A stretch of 36,198 bases of DNA, from IMG/VR virus record IMGVR_UViG_3300020202_000170, positions 1-36,198 of that record. One strand, 5' to 3'. This document shows, in pieces, positions 6,759 to 13,033 of the stretch. The position numbers were made by a program, and so were the translations under genes. Source of the DNA: a virus. The notes beneath the pieces are model-generated. The model was not told the origin of the DNA. It did not search any database and saw only the letters and a list, made by a program, of their open reading frames with translations. The stretch's first letter is position 1; every line of letters begins with the position of its first letter.

Positions 6759-6961
6759 GACTTCGCCTGCCTCTCGCGCCAGATACGCGCAGCACAGTTC
6801 AGCGCGCCGCCAAGGGTCGTGTAGACGTGGCAGCCGGCCAGTTCAGCGCTCGGCATCTCGGCGTAGGCGGCCCAGGACAGCACGTGAACGCCGCCCGCCT
6901 GATCCACCACGTACGCCTCGCCCTTGCGGACACCGGCCGCGAAACGCTCCATGTTCGTCAT
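6755..6961 (-). CDS. small hypothetical early protein
   Basis: A 68-residue protein. I choose ATG 6961 (MTNMERFAAGV) because AGGAGG precedes it at a proper distance and it overlaps the previous stop in ATGA. A longer frame would run into the previous gene. The product has mixed beta and helical character with no recognised motif. Confidence 0.68.
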   Translation of the reverse strand: MTNMERFAAGVRKGEAYVVDQAGGVHVLSWAAYAEMPSAELAGCHVYTTLGGALNCAARIWRERQAKS

Positions 6962-7119
6962 CGCCAGCCCTCCTCTCGCCGCTCCTTGCACCGACGATCC
7001 CCCTCCTCCTCCGCGGCGCACTGCTCACACATCCGCATGGGGCGGTTGGTGCGGTGGTTCCACTCCACCGGGCGGCGCTCGCAGGAGCAGAGCGGGGGCG
7101 TGTCTTCGTCGAGGTTCAC
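6958..7119 (-). CDS. 53-residue cysteine-rich protein
   Basis: The start is GTG 7119, preceded by GGAGGTG and overlapping the stop of the upstream gene in GTGA. The product reads MNLDEDTPPLCSCERRP..., with CSC, then CEQC and a final C. It is likely a single zinc ribbon of four or five cysteines. Function unknown. Confidence 0.65.
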   Translation of the reverse strand: MNLDEDTPPLCSCERRPVEWNHRTNRPMRMCEQCAAEEEGDRRCKERREEGWR

Positions 7120-7289
7120 CGCCGCACCTCCGCGCACTCCGAGCACCACGCCCCGTCACGGTCCCGCACCGTCGCCGGCCGGTTGAAGTGACGATCGCAG
7201 CGCATCAGCCCCGTATGCGCGCAGACCTCGCAACCACGGCCAGCGCAGGGGCGGCCGAGAACGGTGGCGTTGCAGAGCATGAATGGCAT
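7116..7289 (-). CDS. 57-residue cysteine-rich protein
   Basis: A short gene supported by its junctions: ATG 7289 overlaps the previous TGA in a TGATG, and its own TGA overlaps the next GTG. The product MPFMLCNATVLGRPCAGRGC... carries C, C, CEVC, a CDRH and a C-terminal CSEC. That is seven or eight cysteines and one histidine, and fits a two-zinc knuckle. No family named. Confidence 0.65.
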   Translation of the reverse strand: MPFMLCNATVLGRPCAGRGCEVCAHTGLMRCDRHFNRPATVRDRDGAWCSECAEVRR

Positions 7290-7546
7290 CAGCGCACCAA
7301 CTCCGTGCGCGGCCCGGTGAACAGCCGCTCCTCGCGGTCCGATCCGTCGACCGAGTCCGGCCAGCGCCAGCCCAGTTCGTCATCCTGCTGGGAGTAAAAG
7401 CAGAGCCACACGCCGTCACGCTCGGTCGTGACCGTGAAGCCTGTGTTGCCAGCCTCTTCGACGGTGCCCAGAACGCCGCGCGGGTTCAGCAACTCAACGA
7501 CGTCACCGACCGCCGGCCGGCGCCCAACCTTGTTTGTCGTGTCCAT
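7289..7546 (-). CDS. first gene of the early operon, small KOW/SH3-like protein
   Basis: An 85-residue protein starting at ATG 7546. No Shine-Dalgarno is present, and a -10-like TAAAGT lies 7 bases upstream, so the message may be leaderless. Residues 12-42 (AVGDVVELLNPRGVLGTVEE) look like the small beta-barrel seen in KOW/SH3-like domains. The C-terminal half is acidic and probably flexible. Function unknown. It is controlled by the operator just upstream. Confidence 0.75.
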   Translation of the reverse strand: MDTTNKVGRRPAVGDVVELLNPRGVLGTVEEAGNTGFTVTTERDGVWLCFYSQQDDELGWRWPDSVDGSDREERLFTGPRTELVR

Positions 7547-7574
7547 GGTTAAGACTTTACCCACGCTCTTAACC
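7547..7574 (-). promoter_or_regulatory. inverted-repeat operator over the early promoter
   Basis: On the plus strand GGTTAAGA (7547-7554) and TCTTAACC (7567-7574) are perfect reverse complements separated by 12 bases, so their centres are 20 bases apart, close to two helical turns. The repeat brackets the -10 element and lies just before the first early gene. It is downstream of a gene for an HTH regulator, which is its most likely ligand. Binding is inference. Confidence 0.8.
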
Positions 7575-7581
7575 AAGTCAA
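7554..7581 (-). promoter_or_regulatory. early operon promoter
   Basis: On the minus strand TTGACT (-35, 7576-7581) and TAAAGT (-10, 7554-7559) are separated by 16 bases. The -35 matches TTGACA in five of six bases and the -10 fits TAnnnT. The expected transcription start is the ATG at 7546 or the base before it, giving a leaderless message. The inverted-repeat arms sit in the spacer and at the start site. Confidence 0.65.
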
Positions 7582-7618
7582 GCGCAATTCGACCAAGGCC
7601 CATCATCTCCGTCGCTGG

Positions 7619-8074
7619 CTAGTGCTGCGGGCGCAGCTTCGAGGCGGGGTAGCCGGTCAGCTTCTCGAACTTCTTAGCCTTCGCGTCTGACATGTGCTTT
7701 TTGCCAGACGCCACGAGGGACATGAACGCCGTAGAGACCTTGAGGGCGCCTGCGATCGCTCCCAGCGACGGCATACCGGCCCGGCGGGCGTATTCCATCC
7801 ATTCGGGCTCGTCGGTGAGCATCTTCTGGCTGATGGCTTGGCGCTGCTGCGGCGTCACGCTCTTAACCTTGCCCGACTCTTTACCGCGCGTCAACCGCGC
7901 GCTGCCCTCGCTCGACCCCTCCGTCTTCCGCCTCGCCTCCACAAACGCCCGCACCGCTACCGCCTCCTCAGCCAGCCGCCGCGCCCGGTCCAGGTCCCCT
8001 GCAGCTACTAGCTTGGCCACCTCGCGCTCCATACGCGCGGCCTCGGCCTCGAGGAGGTCTAGCGGGAGCGGCAC
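7619..8074 (-). CDS. HTH repressor-like regulator of the early operon
   Basis: A 151-residue protein starting at GTG 8074. Residues 1-50 are a charged helical region, about 53-74 a flexible linker, and about 102-135 a helix-turn-helix of the lambda-repressor type (SLGAIAGALKVSTAFMSLVASGKK). A short C-terminal helix follows, and no peptidase or cleavage domain is seen. It lies immediately before the early promoter, whose perfect inverted repeat is a natural target. A role as a repressor of the early operon is inference. A leaderless start is possible, with a -10-like TAGCGT 7 bases upstream. Confidence 0.8.
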   Translation of the reverse strand: MPLPLDLLEAEAARMEREVAKLVAAGDLDRARRLAEEAVAVRAFVEARRKTEGSSEGSARLTRGKESGKVKSVTPQQRQAISQKMLTDEPEWMEYARRAGMPSLGAIAGALKVSTAFMSLVASGKKHMSDAKAKKFEKLTGYPASKLRPQH

Positions 8075-8081
8075 GCCCCCA

Positions 8082-8111
8082 ACGCTACCACGGGCGCCGC
8101 GTCGGTATCAA
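8082..8111 (-). promoter_or_regulatory. possible leaderless promoter of the regulator gene
   Basis: On the minus strand TTGATA (8106-8111) lies 18 bases before TAGCGT (8082-8087), and 7 bases separate this from GTG 8074. The -35 is good but the -10 is weak. It lies within the end of the upstream gene. Confidence 0.35.
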
Positions 8112-8258
8112 TTTGGGGGTTTTCTCGGAATCTTGGCCACGGGCGCGTTCCTGCGCCATGTCGGCCAGTAGCTCAAGCTTCGCGGCAAAGTTGGCGTTGC
8201 CCGCTTTCGCCTCCAGCGACGCGATCCAGCGGATCCAGGCTACGTCATCGGCGTTCAT
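8085..8258 (-). CDS. 57-residue hypothetical protein
   Basis: The ATG at 8258 overlaps the stop of the nuclease gene in ATGA. The product begins MNADDVAWIRWIASLEAKAG and is helical for about 40 residues, with a basic C-terminus. It has no recognised motif. Codon use is like the neighbours and supports coding. The promoter of the regulator gene lies within its end. Confidence 0.65.
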   Translation of the reverse strand: MNADDVAWIRWIASLEAKAGNANFAAKLELLADMAQERARGQDSEKTPKLIPTRRPW

Positions 8259-8557
8259 GCCGCCTGCCCGGCCTGGATGACGCCCGTTGCTGCTAGCGCT
8301 TCCTCGACCGAGCGGACGACTACGACCTTGGGGCCCTTCCAGGCGCGGTGCCACTCGACCTGATTGGCTGAGACGCGGTCCCGGCCGTCGGGATTCTTGA
8401 TCTCCATCAGCAGCATCCGGCCGCTGAACGCGACGAGGATGTCTGGAGCTCCACCGCCGACGCTCGACAGGTCCAGGACCGTGCAGCCGCGGGCCTTGAG
8501 GGCCGCGACAATAGCCGCATGGTTGCCGTCCCGTTTGGCGCGGCGGAAGTGCCTCAC
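8255..8557 (-). CDS. VRR-NUC domain nuclease
   Basis: A 100-residue protein starting at GTG 8557, overlapping the endolysin stop. It is a compact VRR-NUC domain, a PD-(D/E)XK subfamily. GGGAPDILV has D39, MEIKN has E52 and K54, and NQVEWH has Q66, followed by VVVVRSVEEAL. Stand-alone phage versions are thought to act as structure-specific nucleases such as resolvases, at recombination or packaging intermediates. Its position in a lysis/late cassette suggests work on replicated DNA before packaging, which is inference. Confidence 0.88.
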   Translation of the reverse strand: MRHFRRAKRDGNHAAIVAALKARGCTVLDLSSVGGGAPDILVAFSGRMLLMEIKNPDGRDRVSANQVEWHRAWKGPKVVVVRSVEEALAATGVIQAGQAA

Positions 8558-8991
8558 GTCGTCTCTTCGCTACCCACGCCAGCCCCGGCCCACCTGGCGA
8601 TGTGGCCGTCGGCCTTCTTCCGGCGAATGTCGACGTGGACCCAGGAGCGATACGCCCCGATGCCGCCCAGGTCGGGCAACTCGCCTTCACGCACCATGTC
8701 CTCGATGAGACCGCGCAGCGGGTCGACGCGCAGCACGTCCACCGGCCGGATGTCGGCCGCCTCACCGGTGACGTGATAGCTGCTCTTGGCGCCGCCTACG
8801 CGAGCGTTCCAGGTGCGGGACCGCCACCCGCTGACCACGATGATGGGACCGCCCCACGCCTTACGGATGGGCTCCAGGAGCAGTTCGCACAGGCGCCTGA
8901 CGTCGGGCTGGCACTCGGGCGGGACCGGGGTGCCGTCATTGCAGCGGAACTCTTCCCACGCAAAATTCGTGGTGACGTGCGTGAGGCTCAC
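8554..8991 (-). CDS. peptidase M15 endolysin
   Basis: A 145-residue protein starting at GTG 8991 in a GTGA overlap with the preceding gene. It is a full-length D-Ala-D-Ala carboxypeptidase-like M15 domain. SSYHVTGEAADI has H73 and D80, and WVHVDI has H119 and D121, giving the zinc ligands and acid of this family. No signal peptide or wall-binding domain is present, so it needs a holin to reach the peptidoglycan. It probably cuts cross-linking peptides at the end of infection. Confidence 0.9.
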   Translation of the reverse strand: MSLTHVTTNFAWEEFRCNDGTPVPPECQPDVRRLCELLLEPIRKAWGGPIIVVSGWRSRTWNARVGGAKSSYHVTGEAADIRPVDVLRVDPLRGLIEDMVREGELPDLGGIGAYRSWVHVDIRRKKADGHIARWAGAGVGSEETT

Positions 8992-9311
8992 CTACCGCCC
9001 CTCAGCGCAACTAGCAGCTTGCGCAGCTGCACCCAGCTCGTCGGCGTGGCTATCGTTGCCAACGCCAATAACCCCCATCCCCACTTCGGGACGCCAAGGG
9101 GGCCGGGCGTATTGTCCATGAGCAGGCCCGCTGCCTTCCACGCGCAGAACAGGCTCACCGCCCCCCCGGTAATCTGCGCGACCACTTCCGAGGCCACCGA
9201 TCGCGGCGATACCGAGGCCGATGAGTGCGTAGACGACGAGGACGACGGCGTACCGGAATCGGGGCCAGTGTACCTGCGCGGCTCGTCGGAATCGAACTGC
9301 TCGTCGCTCAT
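8988..9311 (-). CDS. holin-like membrane protein, possibly frameshifted
   Basis: A 107-residue protein starting at ATG 9311, just upstream of the endolysin with a 4-base overlap. Residues 50-67 and 77-95 are hydrophobic (GGAVSLFCAWKAAGLL and GWGLLALATIATPTSW). The segment between, about residues 17-47, is a Ser-rich low-complexity stretch, odd for a holin. Over that same stretch a different frame (an ATG at 9315, better spaced to GGAGGAG) encodes FRYAVVLVVYALIGLGIAAIGGL with codons ending in C. The true protein may contain this segment through two compensating indels, at CCCC and at a 7-G tract (9161-9167). Holin is inferred from position and hydrophobicity. Confidence 0.6.
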   Translation of the reverse strand: MSDEQFDSDEPRRYTGPDSGTPSSSSSTHSSASVSPRSVASEVVAQITGGAVSLFCAWKAAGLLMDNTPGPLGVPKWGWGLLALATIATPTSWVQLRKLLVALRGGR

Positions 9312-9318
9312 GCATGCC

Positions 9319-9681
9319 TCACTCCTCCCGCAGGACGAGGTACGACAGCGCCAGCAGCCATCGGTCCTGGTCCGTCCGCGATGCCGGGGCGATGGCTCGA
9401 ACCCGCGCGACTTGATTCTTGACCACCGTCAGTGCTGCCGTGCGCTTGGTTTGCTCTGCCGATATGGCGGTGTTGAATGCCGCGTCGGCCGCCTCTTTCG
9501 CCGCACTCGCCACCCGCAGACACGCCCCGACGATCCTGCCGTCGGGCAGCCGATACGCATCGTATTCGCCCTCTGGCCCCGTCGCGCGGATGCGCTTCCC
9601 CCCCATCTCCTCGTAGCGCTCGCACACGGGAGCGAAGGTGCCGTGTTTGGCGACGTCGTGCATCTCCTTGAACGTGAACAT
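9319..9681 (-). CDS. hypothetical late protein
   Basis: A 120-residue protein starting at ATG 9681 (MFTFKEMHDVAKHG) with GGAGG upstream and a TGATG overlap with the previous stop. It reads as a structured alpha/beta N-terminal half (YDAYRLPDGRIVGACLRVASAA) and a helical second half (ALTVVKNQVARVRAIAP) ending LLALSYLVLREE. It precedes the lysis genes. No family identified. It could be a small tail or lysis accessory protein. Confidence 0.65.
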   Translation of the reverse strand: MFTFKEMHDVAKHGTFAPVCERYEEMGGKRIRATGPEGEYDAYRLPDGRIVGACLRVASAAKEAADAAFNTAISAEQTKRTAALTVVKNQVARVRAIAPASRTDQDRWLLALSYLVLREE

Positions 9682-10202
9682 CACGCCACCTCCGAGTACT
9701 CTTCGATCGTGACCTCGGAGCCGATGGCCAACGTGTCGGCGGCGCCGCCGTCGATTTCCACCGACGTCATAACATCGCTGCTCTCCCAGTTCACGACGCC
9801 GTAACCGGCGATCTCGATCGACTGCCCCGCCTGGTTGGCGACGTACTGTATGACGCCCATACGGCGCAGGCTGCTTGCCGTGTACTTCGTCGGCATGTCG
9901 AGGACCACCAGCGCATCCGCGCTCGCCCGCAGCAGGCCAATCAAACCAGACGAGCCGCCCACGGTGGAGCCGCTGACGTTGCCCTGCTGCATGGTCACGC
10001 CCGTGGTCGCGCCGTTGAACTTCAGCGTTAGGCTGCGCCCCGACGCGGTGGCGTTCTTGAGCCGCCACACCACCCGGATCCGCCGGTTGCTGTTGCCGTT
10101 GAGCACGGTGGCGGCAAGCGTCCGCGCTGTCGCGGCCAGTGCCGTCCGCACAGGAGGGCCGCTCACCAGGCGAGGGCCGTAGGTAGTGCCGGCGTAGGCC
10201 AT
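9681..10202 (-). CDS. beta-rich structural protein
   Basis: A 173-residue protein starting at ATG 10202. It is rich in Thr, Val, Ser and Gly with alternating hydrophobic residues (RIRVVWRLKNATASGRSLTLKFNG) and no long helix, like a jelly-roll or Ig-like virion protein. It lies between the ejection genes and the lysis genes. A virion or tail-associated role is inferred from composition and position. Confidence 0.65.
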   Translation of the reverse strand: MAYAGTTYGPRLVSGPPVRTALAATARTLAATVLNGNSNRRIRVVWRLKNATASGRSLTLKFNGATTGVTMQQGNVSGSTVGGSSGLIGLLRASADALVVLDMPTKYTASSLRRMGVIQYVANQAGQSIEIAGYGVVNWESSDVMTSVEIDGGAADTLAIGSEVTIEEYSEVA

Positions 10203-10204
10203 GG

Positions 10205-10630
10205 CTAGGCTCCCGGCTCCGCGTCGTCGTAGGCCGTGACCGTGGTGATCATCGAGTCGGGGTTGTTGGCGCCGGCTAGCACGTAGATGCGCCAGTCAGG
10301 CGTCGGCACCTTCCAGTCGAGCGTCTTCGTGGTGCTCGCAGCCAGCGTGTACGTACCAGCCGTCGCGATGTCCGGGTCCGTTTCGAACGCCGACGACGTG
10401 GTCAGCGTCGGATTCGTCATCGCGCGAAAGACGATGCTGACCTGTTGATCGCCGTTCTTCACCGTGATGGAGACACGGCGAAAGCGCGCCCACTGGCCGC
10501 GGTGGTTTCCCGGCGCCGGCTCGCTCGCAGCTGATGCTGGCAGGCCGTTGATCCCGTACGTGCTGTCAGCAACGACGAGATATTCGCTGTTACCGGGAAC
10601 GGTTGAGAGGGTGTACGAAATCGTGTCCAT
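10205..10630 (-). CDS. beta-rich structural protein
   Basis: A 141-residue protein starting at ATG 10630, with GGAGGAG upstream. Beta-rich, Thr/Ser-rich sequence (VSITVKNGDQQVSIVFRAM), like the next protein in the operon and possibly related in fold. It follows a 60-base gap after an ejection gene. Likely a small virion protein, with no named family. Confidence 0.65.
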   Translation of the reverse strand: MDTISYTLSTVPGNSEYLVVADSTYGINGLPASAASEPAPGNHRGQWARFRRVSITVKNGDQQVSIVFRAMTNPTLTTSSAFETDPDIATAGTYTLAASTTKTLDWKVPTPDWRIYVLAGANNPDSMITTVTAYDDAEPGA

Positions 10631-10690
10631 TCGGACTCCTCCTCGTCGCCGGCCCTCTCCTTCCCGCGACGTGGATATGGGTTGTTGGAA

Positions 10691-12511
10691 CTATTCTACC
10701 TTGCGTTTTCCGGCCTGTTTTCTCTTTAGGCTGTTCTGCGCTGCAATCGACAGCGCTTCCATGATTGGCAGGTACGCTGGCCCGCCCTGCATCGGCGGAA
10801 CCGCTCTTTGCGTCGCCCCGGCCGCGGGCAGGCCCATGCGGATGCCCGCGATCTGCTTGTTTCGTGGCGTTAGACCGACCAAACCGAGAAAACCGCCAGA
10901 GCCGCGCGCTTGCGACTGCTCGATCGCCATCTGGTTCGCGCCTTCTTCGCCATAGCGCAGGCTCTCTTGGGCCTTTTTGGCCCGAACCTGCGTCAGCATG
11001 CGCTTGTAGTACGGGTCGAGCGCGGCGAGCTCCTCGAGCTGGTCGGCGCGAATGGTACCCGCCTGCGACGGGTCGCCGGCCCGGCCAAAATTCGCAGCGG
11101 CCGTGCGCTCCGAAGCCGCCCGACTTGCCACGTCGGCCGTGTCCCGGCCGTACATGATGTCGTTTGCGCGTTCCAACTTGGACATTGTGGCCGAGAACTT
11201 CTCGTCGATGGCCCGCAGCCTGGGATCGATGTCCTTGCTCGCCTCGGAAAGCGTCTTGTAGATAACCCGATAGGGTGCGTTGTCCTTCGTGACTGGCTGG
11301 CCGAACTGCGCCAGATCCGCGACCGTCTCCTTGGCCTGCCTGAGGTCCTGTAGCGTGGCCTGTGCCCTGGCGGGCGCTCCGGTCTGGAGCGGTTCGCCCT
11401 TTGGTCCGAACAGTTGAGGCCCAGGCTCAGCGTCGACCGTGATCAGACGCTTGACGTTCTGGACGGCGGCGGCGATGTCTGGGTTTGCGATCTGCCCGTT
11501 CGACTGCCGCTTGATGAGACCGTCCAGGCGCGCGGCGACTGGCTCGAGGTCCACCGGATCCGGGTTGTCGCGCGCGATCTGCTCCAACTCCTTGGAGTAC
11601 TCCTTGCGCGCCTTCTTCAGTACGACGCGGTTGAAGCGGGTGAACGTCCTGCCCGCCGCGCCGGCCGCCTTGTTGACGCCCTCGCGCCCCTCGGGGAGAG
11701 CCTGCATCGCCGGCTTGTCGAACTCACCGCCACGGACCGGCTCATCGCCGAAGGTGTTGATCTTGCCGCCCGCGTCCTTGACGTCCTGGATGATGCGGCC
11801 CGACTGCGTCTTGGGGTCAGTCGTACGCGCGATGTGCCGCTGAGCGGCCACGCCCAACATCCCCAGAAGGCCGCCAGCCGCCAGGCCGACGGGATTCGTC
11901 GCAGCGTCCTTGGCCGCCTGAACGGGCCCGACGTCCGCAGGGTCGCTGACAGCGGCCGTCGCTGGGGCGGTCATCTCGTACGCTGCGACGCCACGAGCCA
12001 GCCCCTTGCCGGCCATGCTCGGGATGCTCTTGGCGGGAGCCCCCAGCCTAGGGACCGCCCCGGTCGCCTTCCAGGCCCCCTTGCCCAGCATGCCGGGGAT
12101 ACCGACCGTTGCGCCGGCCATCCCGCTCGCCGCCGACGTCCACGGGTACGCACTCGTCGACTCGGCAAGCCGCTGCGTGCGCTCCTGGGCCTTGGGTCCG
12201 CCGAGCTGCACCGGGCCAGGGGCCATGGTGCCGTCGGCGTGCCTCTGCATCGGCGGCGGGGCTCCAGGCGAGACGGAGAAGAACTCGGCCAGGCGATGAG
12301 CGCCCGGCAGAAACCCTTCCGCGAAGTTACGCCCCGCAGCCTCGGCTCGTGACGGCGCGTTGACCTTCGCCGCAGCGGCCTGGCTCAGCGCTTCGGGCAG
12401 GGAAGGCTTTTGGATGACGCCGAGTTTGCGGAGCCACTCACGGGCTTCGTTGTGGTTGGGGCCGCCCAACTCGGCCTGCCAAGCCTGGATCTCCTCGTCT
12501 CGGCTAGACAT
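10691..12511 (-). CDS. ejection-type internal virion protein (third)
   Basis: A 606-residue protein starting at ATG 12511, with only a weak ribosome-binding site. About residues 130-210 are Ala/Gly/Pro-rich with hydrophobic stretches. Residues 270-460 are long charged helices. The C-terminal part is basic (LKRKQAGKRKVE). Size, composition and position last of three large helical proteins match the DNA-ejection proteins of P22-like podoviruses, whose gp16 is about 609 residues. These are packed in the head and leave with the DNA to help it cross the envelope. No significant motif is visible, and the assignment is by context. Confidence 0.6.
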   Translation of the reverse strand: MSSRDEEIQAWQAELGGPNHNEAREWLRKLGVIQKPSLPEALSQAAAAKVNAPSRAEAAGRNFAEGFLPGAHRLAEFFSVSPGAPPPMQRHADGTMAPGPVQLGGPKAQERTQRLAESTSAYPWTSAASGMAGATVGIPGMLGKGAWKATGAVPRLGAPAKSIPSMAGKGLARGVAAYEMTAPATAAVSDPADVGPVQAAKDAATNPVGLAAGGLLGMLGVAAQRHIARTTDPKTQSGRIIQDVKDAGGKINTFGDEPVRGGEFDKPAMQALPEGREGVNKAAGAAGRTFTRFNRVVLKKARKEYSKELEQIARDNPDPVDLEPVAARLDGLIKRQSNGQIANPDIAAAVQNVKRLITVDAEPGPQLFGPKGEPLQTGAPARAQATLQDLRQAKETVADLAQFGQPVTKDNAPYRVIYKTLSEASKDIDPRLRAIDEKFSATMSKLERANDIMYGRDTADVASRAASERTAAANFGRAGDPSQAGTIRADQLEELAALDPYYKRMLTQVRAKKAQESLRYGEEGANQMAIEQSQARGSGGFLGLVGLTPRNKQIAGIRMGLPAAGATQRAVPPMQGGPAYLPIMEALSIAAQNSLKRKQAGKRKVE

Positions 12512-12582
12512 ATTGCCGACCCCCGTGTGCTGAACACCCGTTCCCGCTGTACAGGCGCGACGACTGGCGCGACCCTGTGGTC

Positions 12583-12759
12583 ATGTTTACGGCGGTGCTG
12601 ACGTGGTGGATGTTCATGGCGCCGTTCGCGGCGTGCGCGGCGGTCGTCAGGTACGGATTCAACGGAGAGCTTCTCGGCGCCCCGCCATGGGCGTGGGGGC
12701 TGATGGGCGGCATCGCGCTCGCAGCAACTTCACAAGAGGTGAGAGGAGGGTCGGCGTAA
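12583..12759 (+). CDS. small membrane protein of a plus-strand islet
   Basis: A 58-residue protein starting at ATG 12583. A GTG six bases earlier is an alternative. Two hydrophobic segments are seen, MFTAVLTWWMFMAPFAACAAVV and WAWGLMGGIALAAT, making a likely two-pass holin-like inner membrane protein. No Shine-Dalgarno is visible. Codons mostly end in G or C, supporting coding on this strand. The stop directly abuts the next ATG, and AGGAGG inside the gene serves the next one. Its PWAWGL...ALAATS segment resembles PKWGWGLLALATIA in the holin-like protein at 8988-9311. Possible roles are a second holin or superinfection exclusion. Confidence 0.65.
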   Translation: MFTAVLTWWMFMAPFAACAAVVRYGFNGELLGAPPWAWGLMGGIALAATSQEVRGGSA

Positions 12760-13032
12760 ATGAAGCGGTCAATCGTGATTGGCGTTGCGTGCTTTTTGCT
12801 CGGGTCGATGTCGTCGCCGAAGGCGGCCGGCGATCGAAATGAAACGCTCGACATCTTGTGTGCCCGGTACCGGGCGACGAACGGCGACAAGCTCCTAGAG
12901 ACCGCGCGGAAGCTCTCGGCCGCTGAGAGTGACAAGATCGGCCAGGCGTTTGTCACGCTCTCGCTGGCCGCGCAGTTGAAGGCCATCGCTTGCGGCGAGA
13001 CTGGCCTAAAGACGCTGAGCAGGGGCCCGTAG
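12760..13032 (+). CDS. secreted protein of a plus-strand islet
   Basis: A 90-residue protein starting at ATG 12760, with GAGGAGGG about 9 bases upstream. The first 22 residues (KRSIVIGVACFLLGSMSSPKAA) are a classical signal peptide ending near a likely A-x-A-type site. The mature part is helical with two cysteines that may pair in the periplasm. There is no lipobox. Paired with a membrane protein and read against the surrounding operon, it looks like a moron that changes the host envelope or blocks superinfection. This is inferred from location and topology only. Confidence 0.72.
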   Translation: MKRSIVIGVACFLLGSMSSPKAAGDRNETLDILCARYRATNGDKLLETARKLSAAESDKIGQAFVTLSLAAQLKAIACGETGLKTLSRGP

Positions 13033-13033
13033 T

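Noticed and set aside
8085-8765. A long minus-strand frame across the endolysin and nuclease
   Set aside because: It is an out-of-frame shadow; only its last 57 codons, from ATG 8258, form a supported gene.
8992-9315. A separate overlapping gene starting at ATG 9315 in the holin region
   Set aside because: Only its middle looks like coding sequence; both ends show poor codon use and a Gly/Arg-rich tail. I treat it as evidence for a frameshifted holin instead.
11414-12352. Long plus-strand frames across the ejection genes
   Set aside because: Long open antisense frames are expected in GC-rich DNA. Their products are Arg/Pro/His-rich and have no domain, and the minus strand has a better-supported gene.
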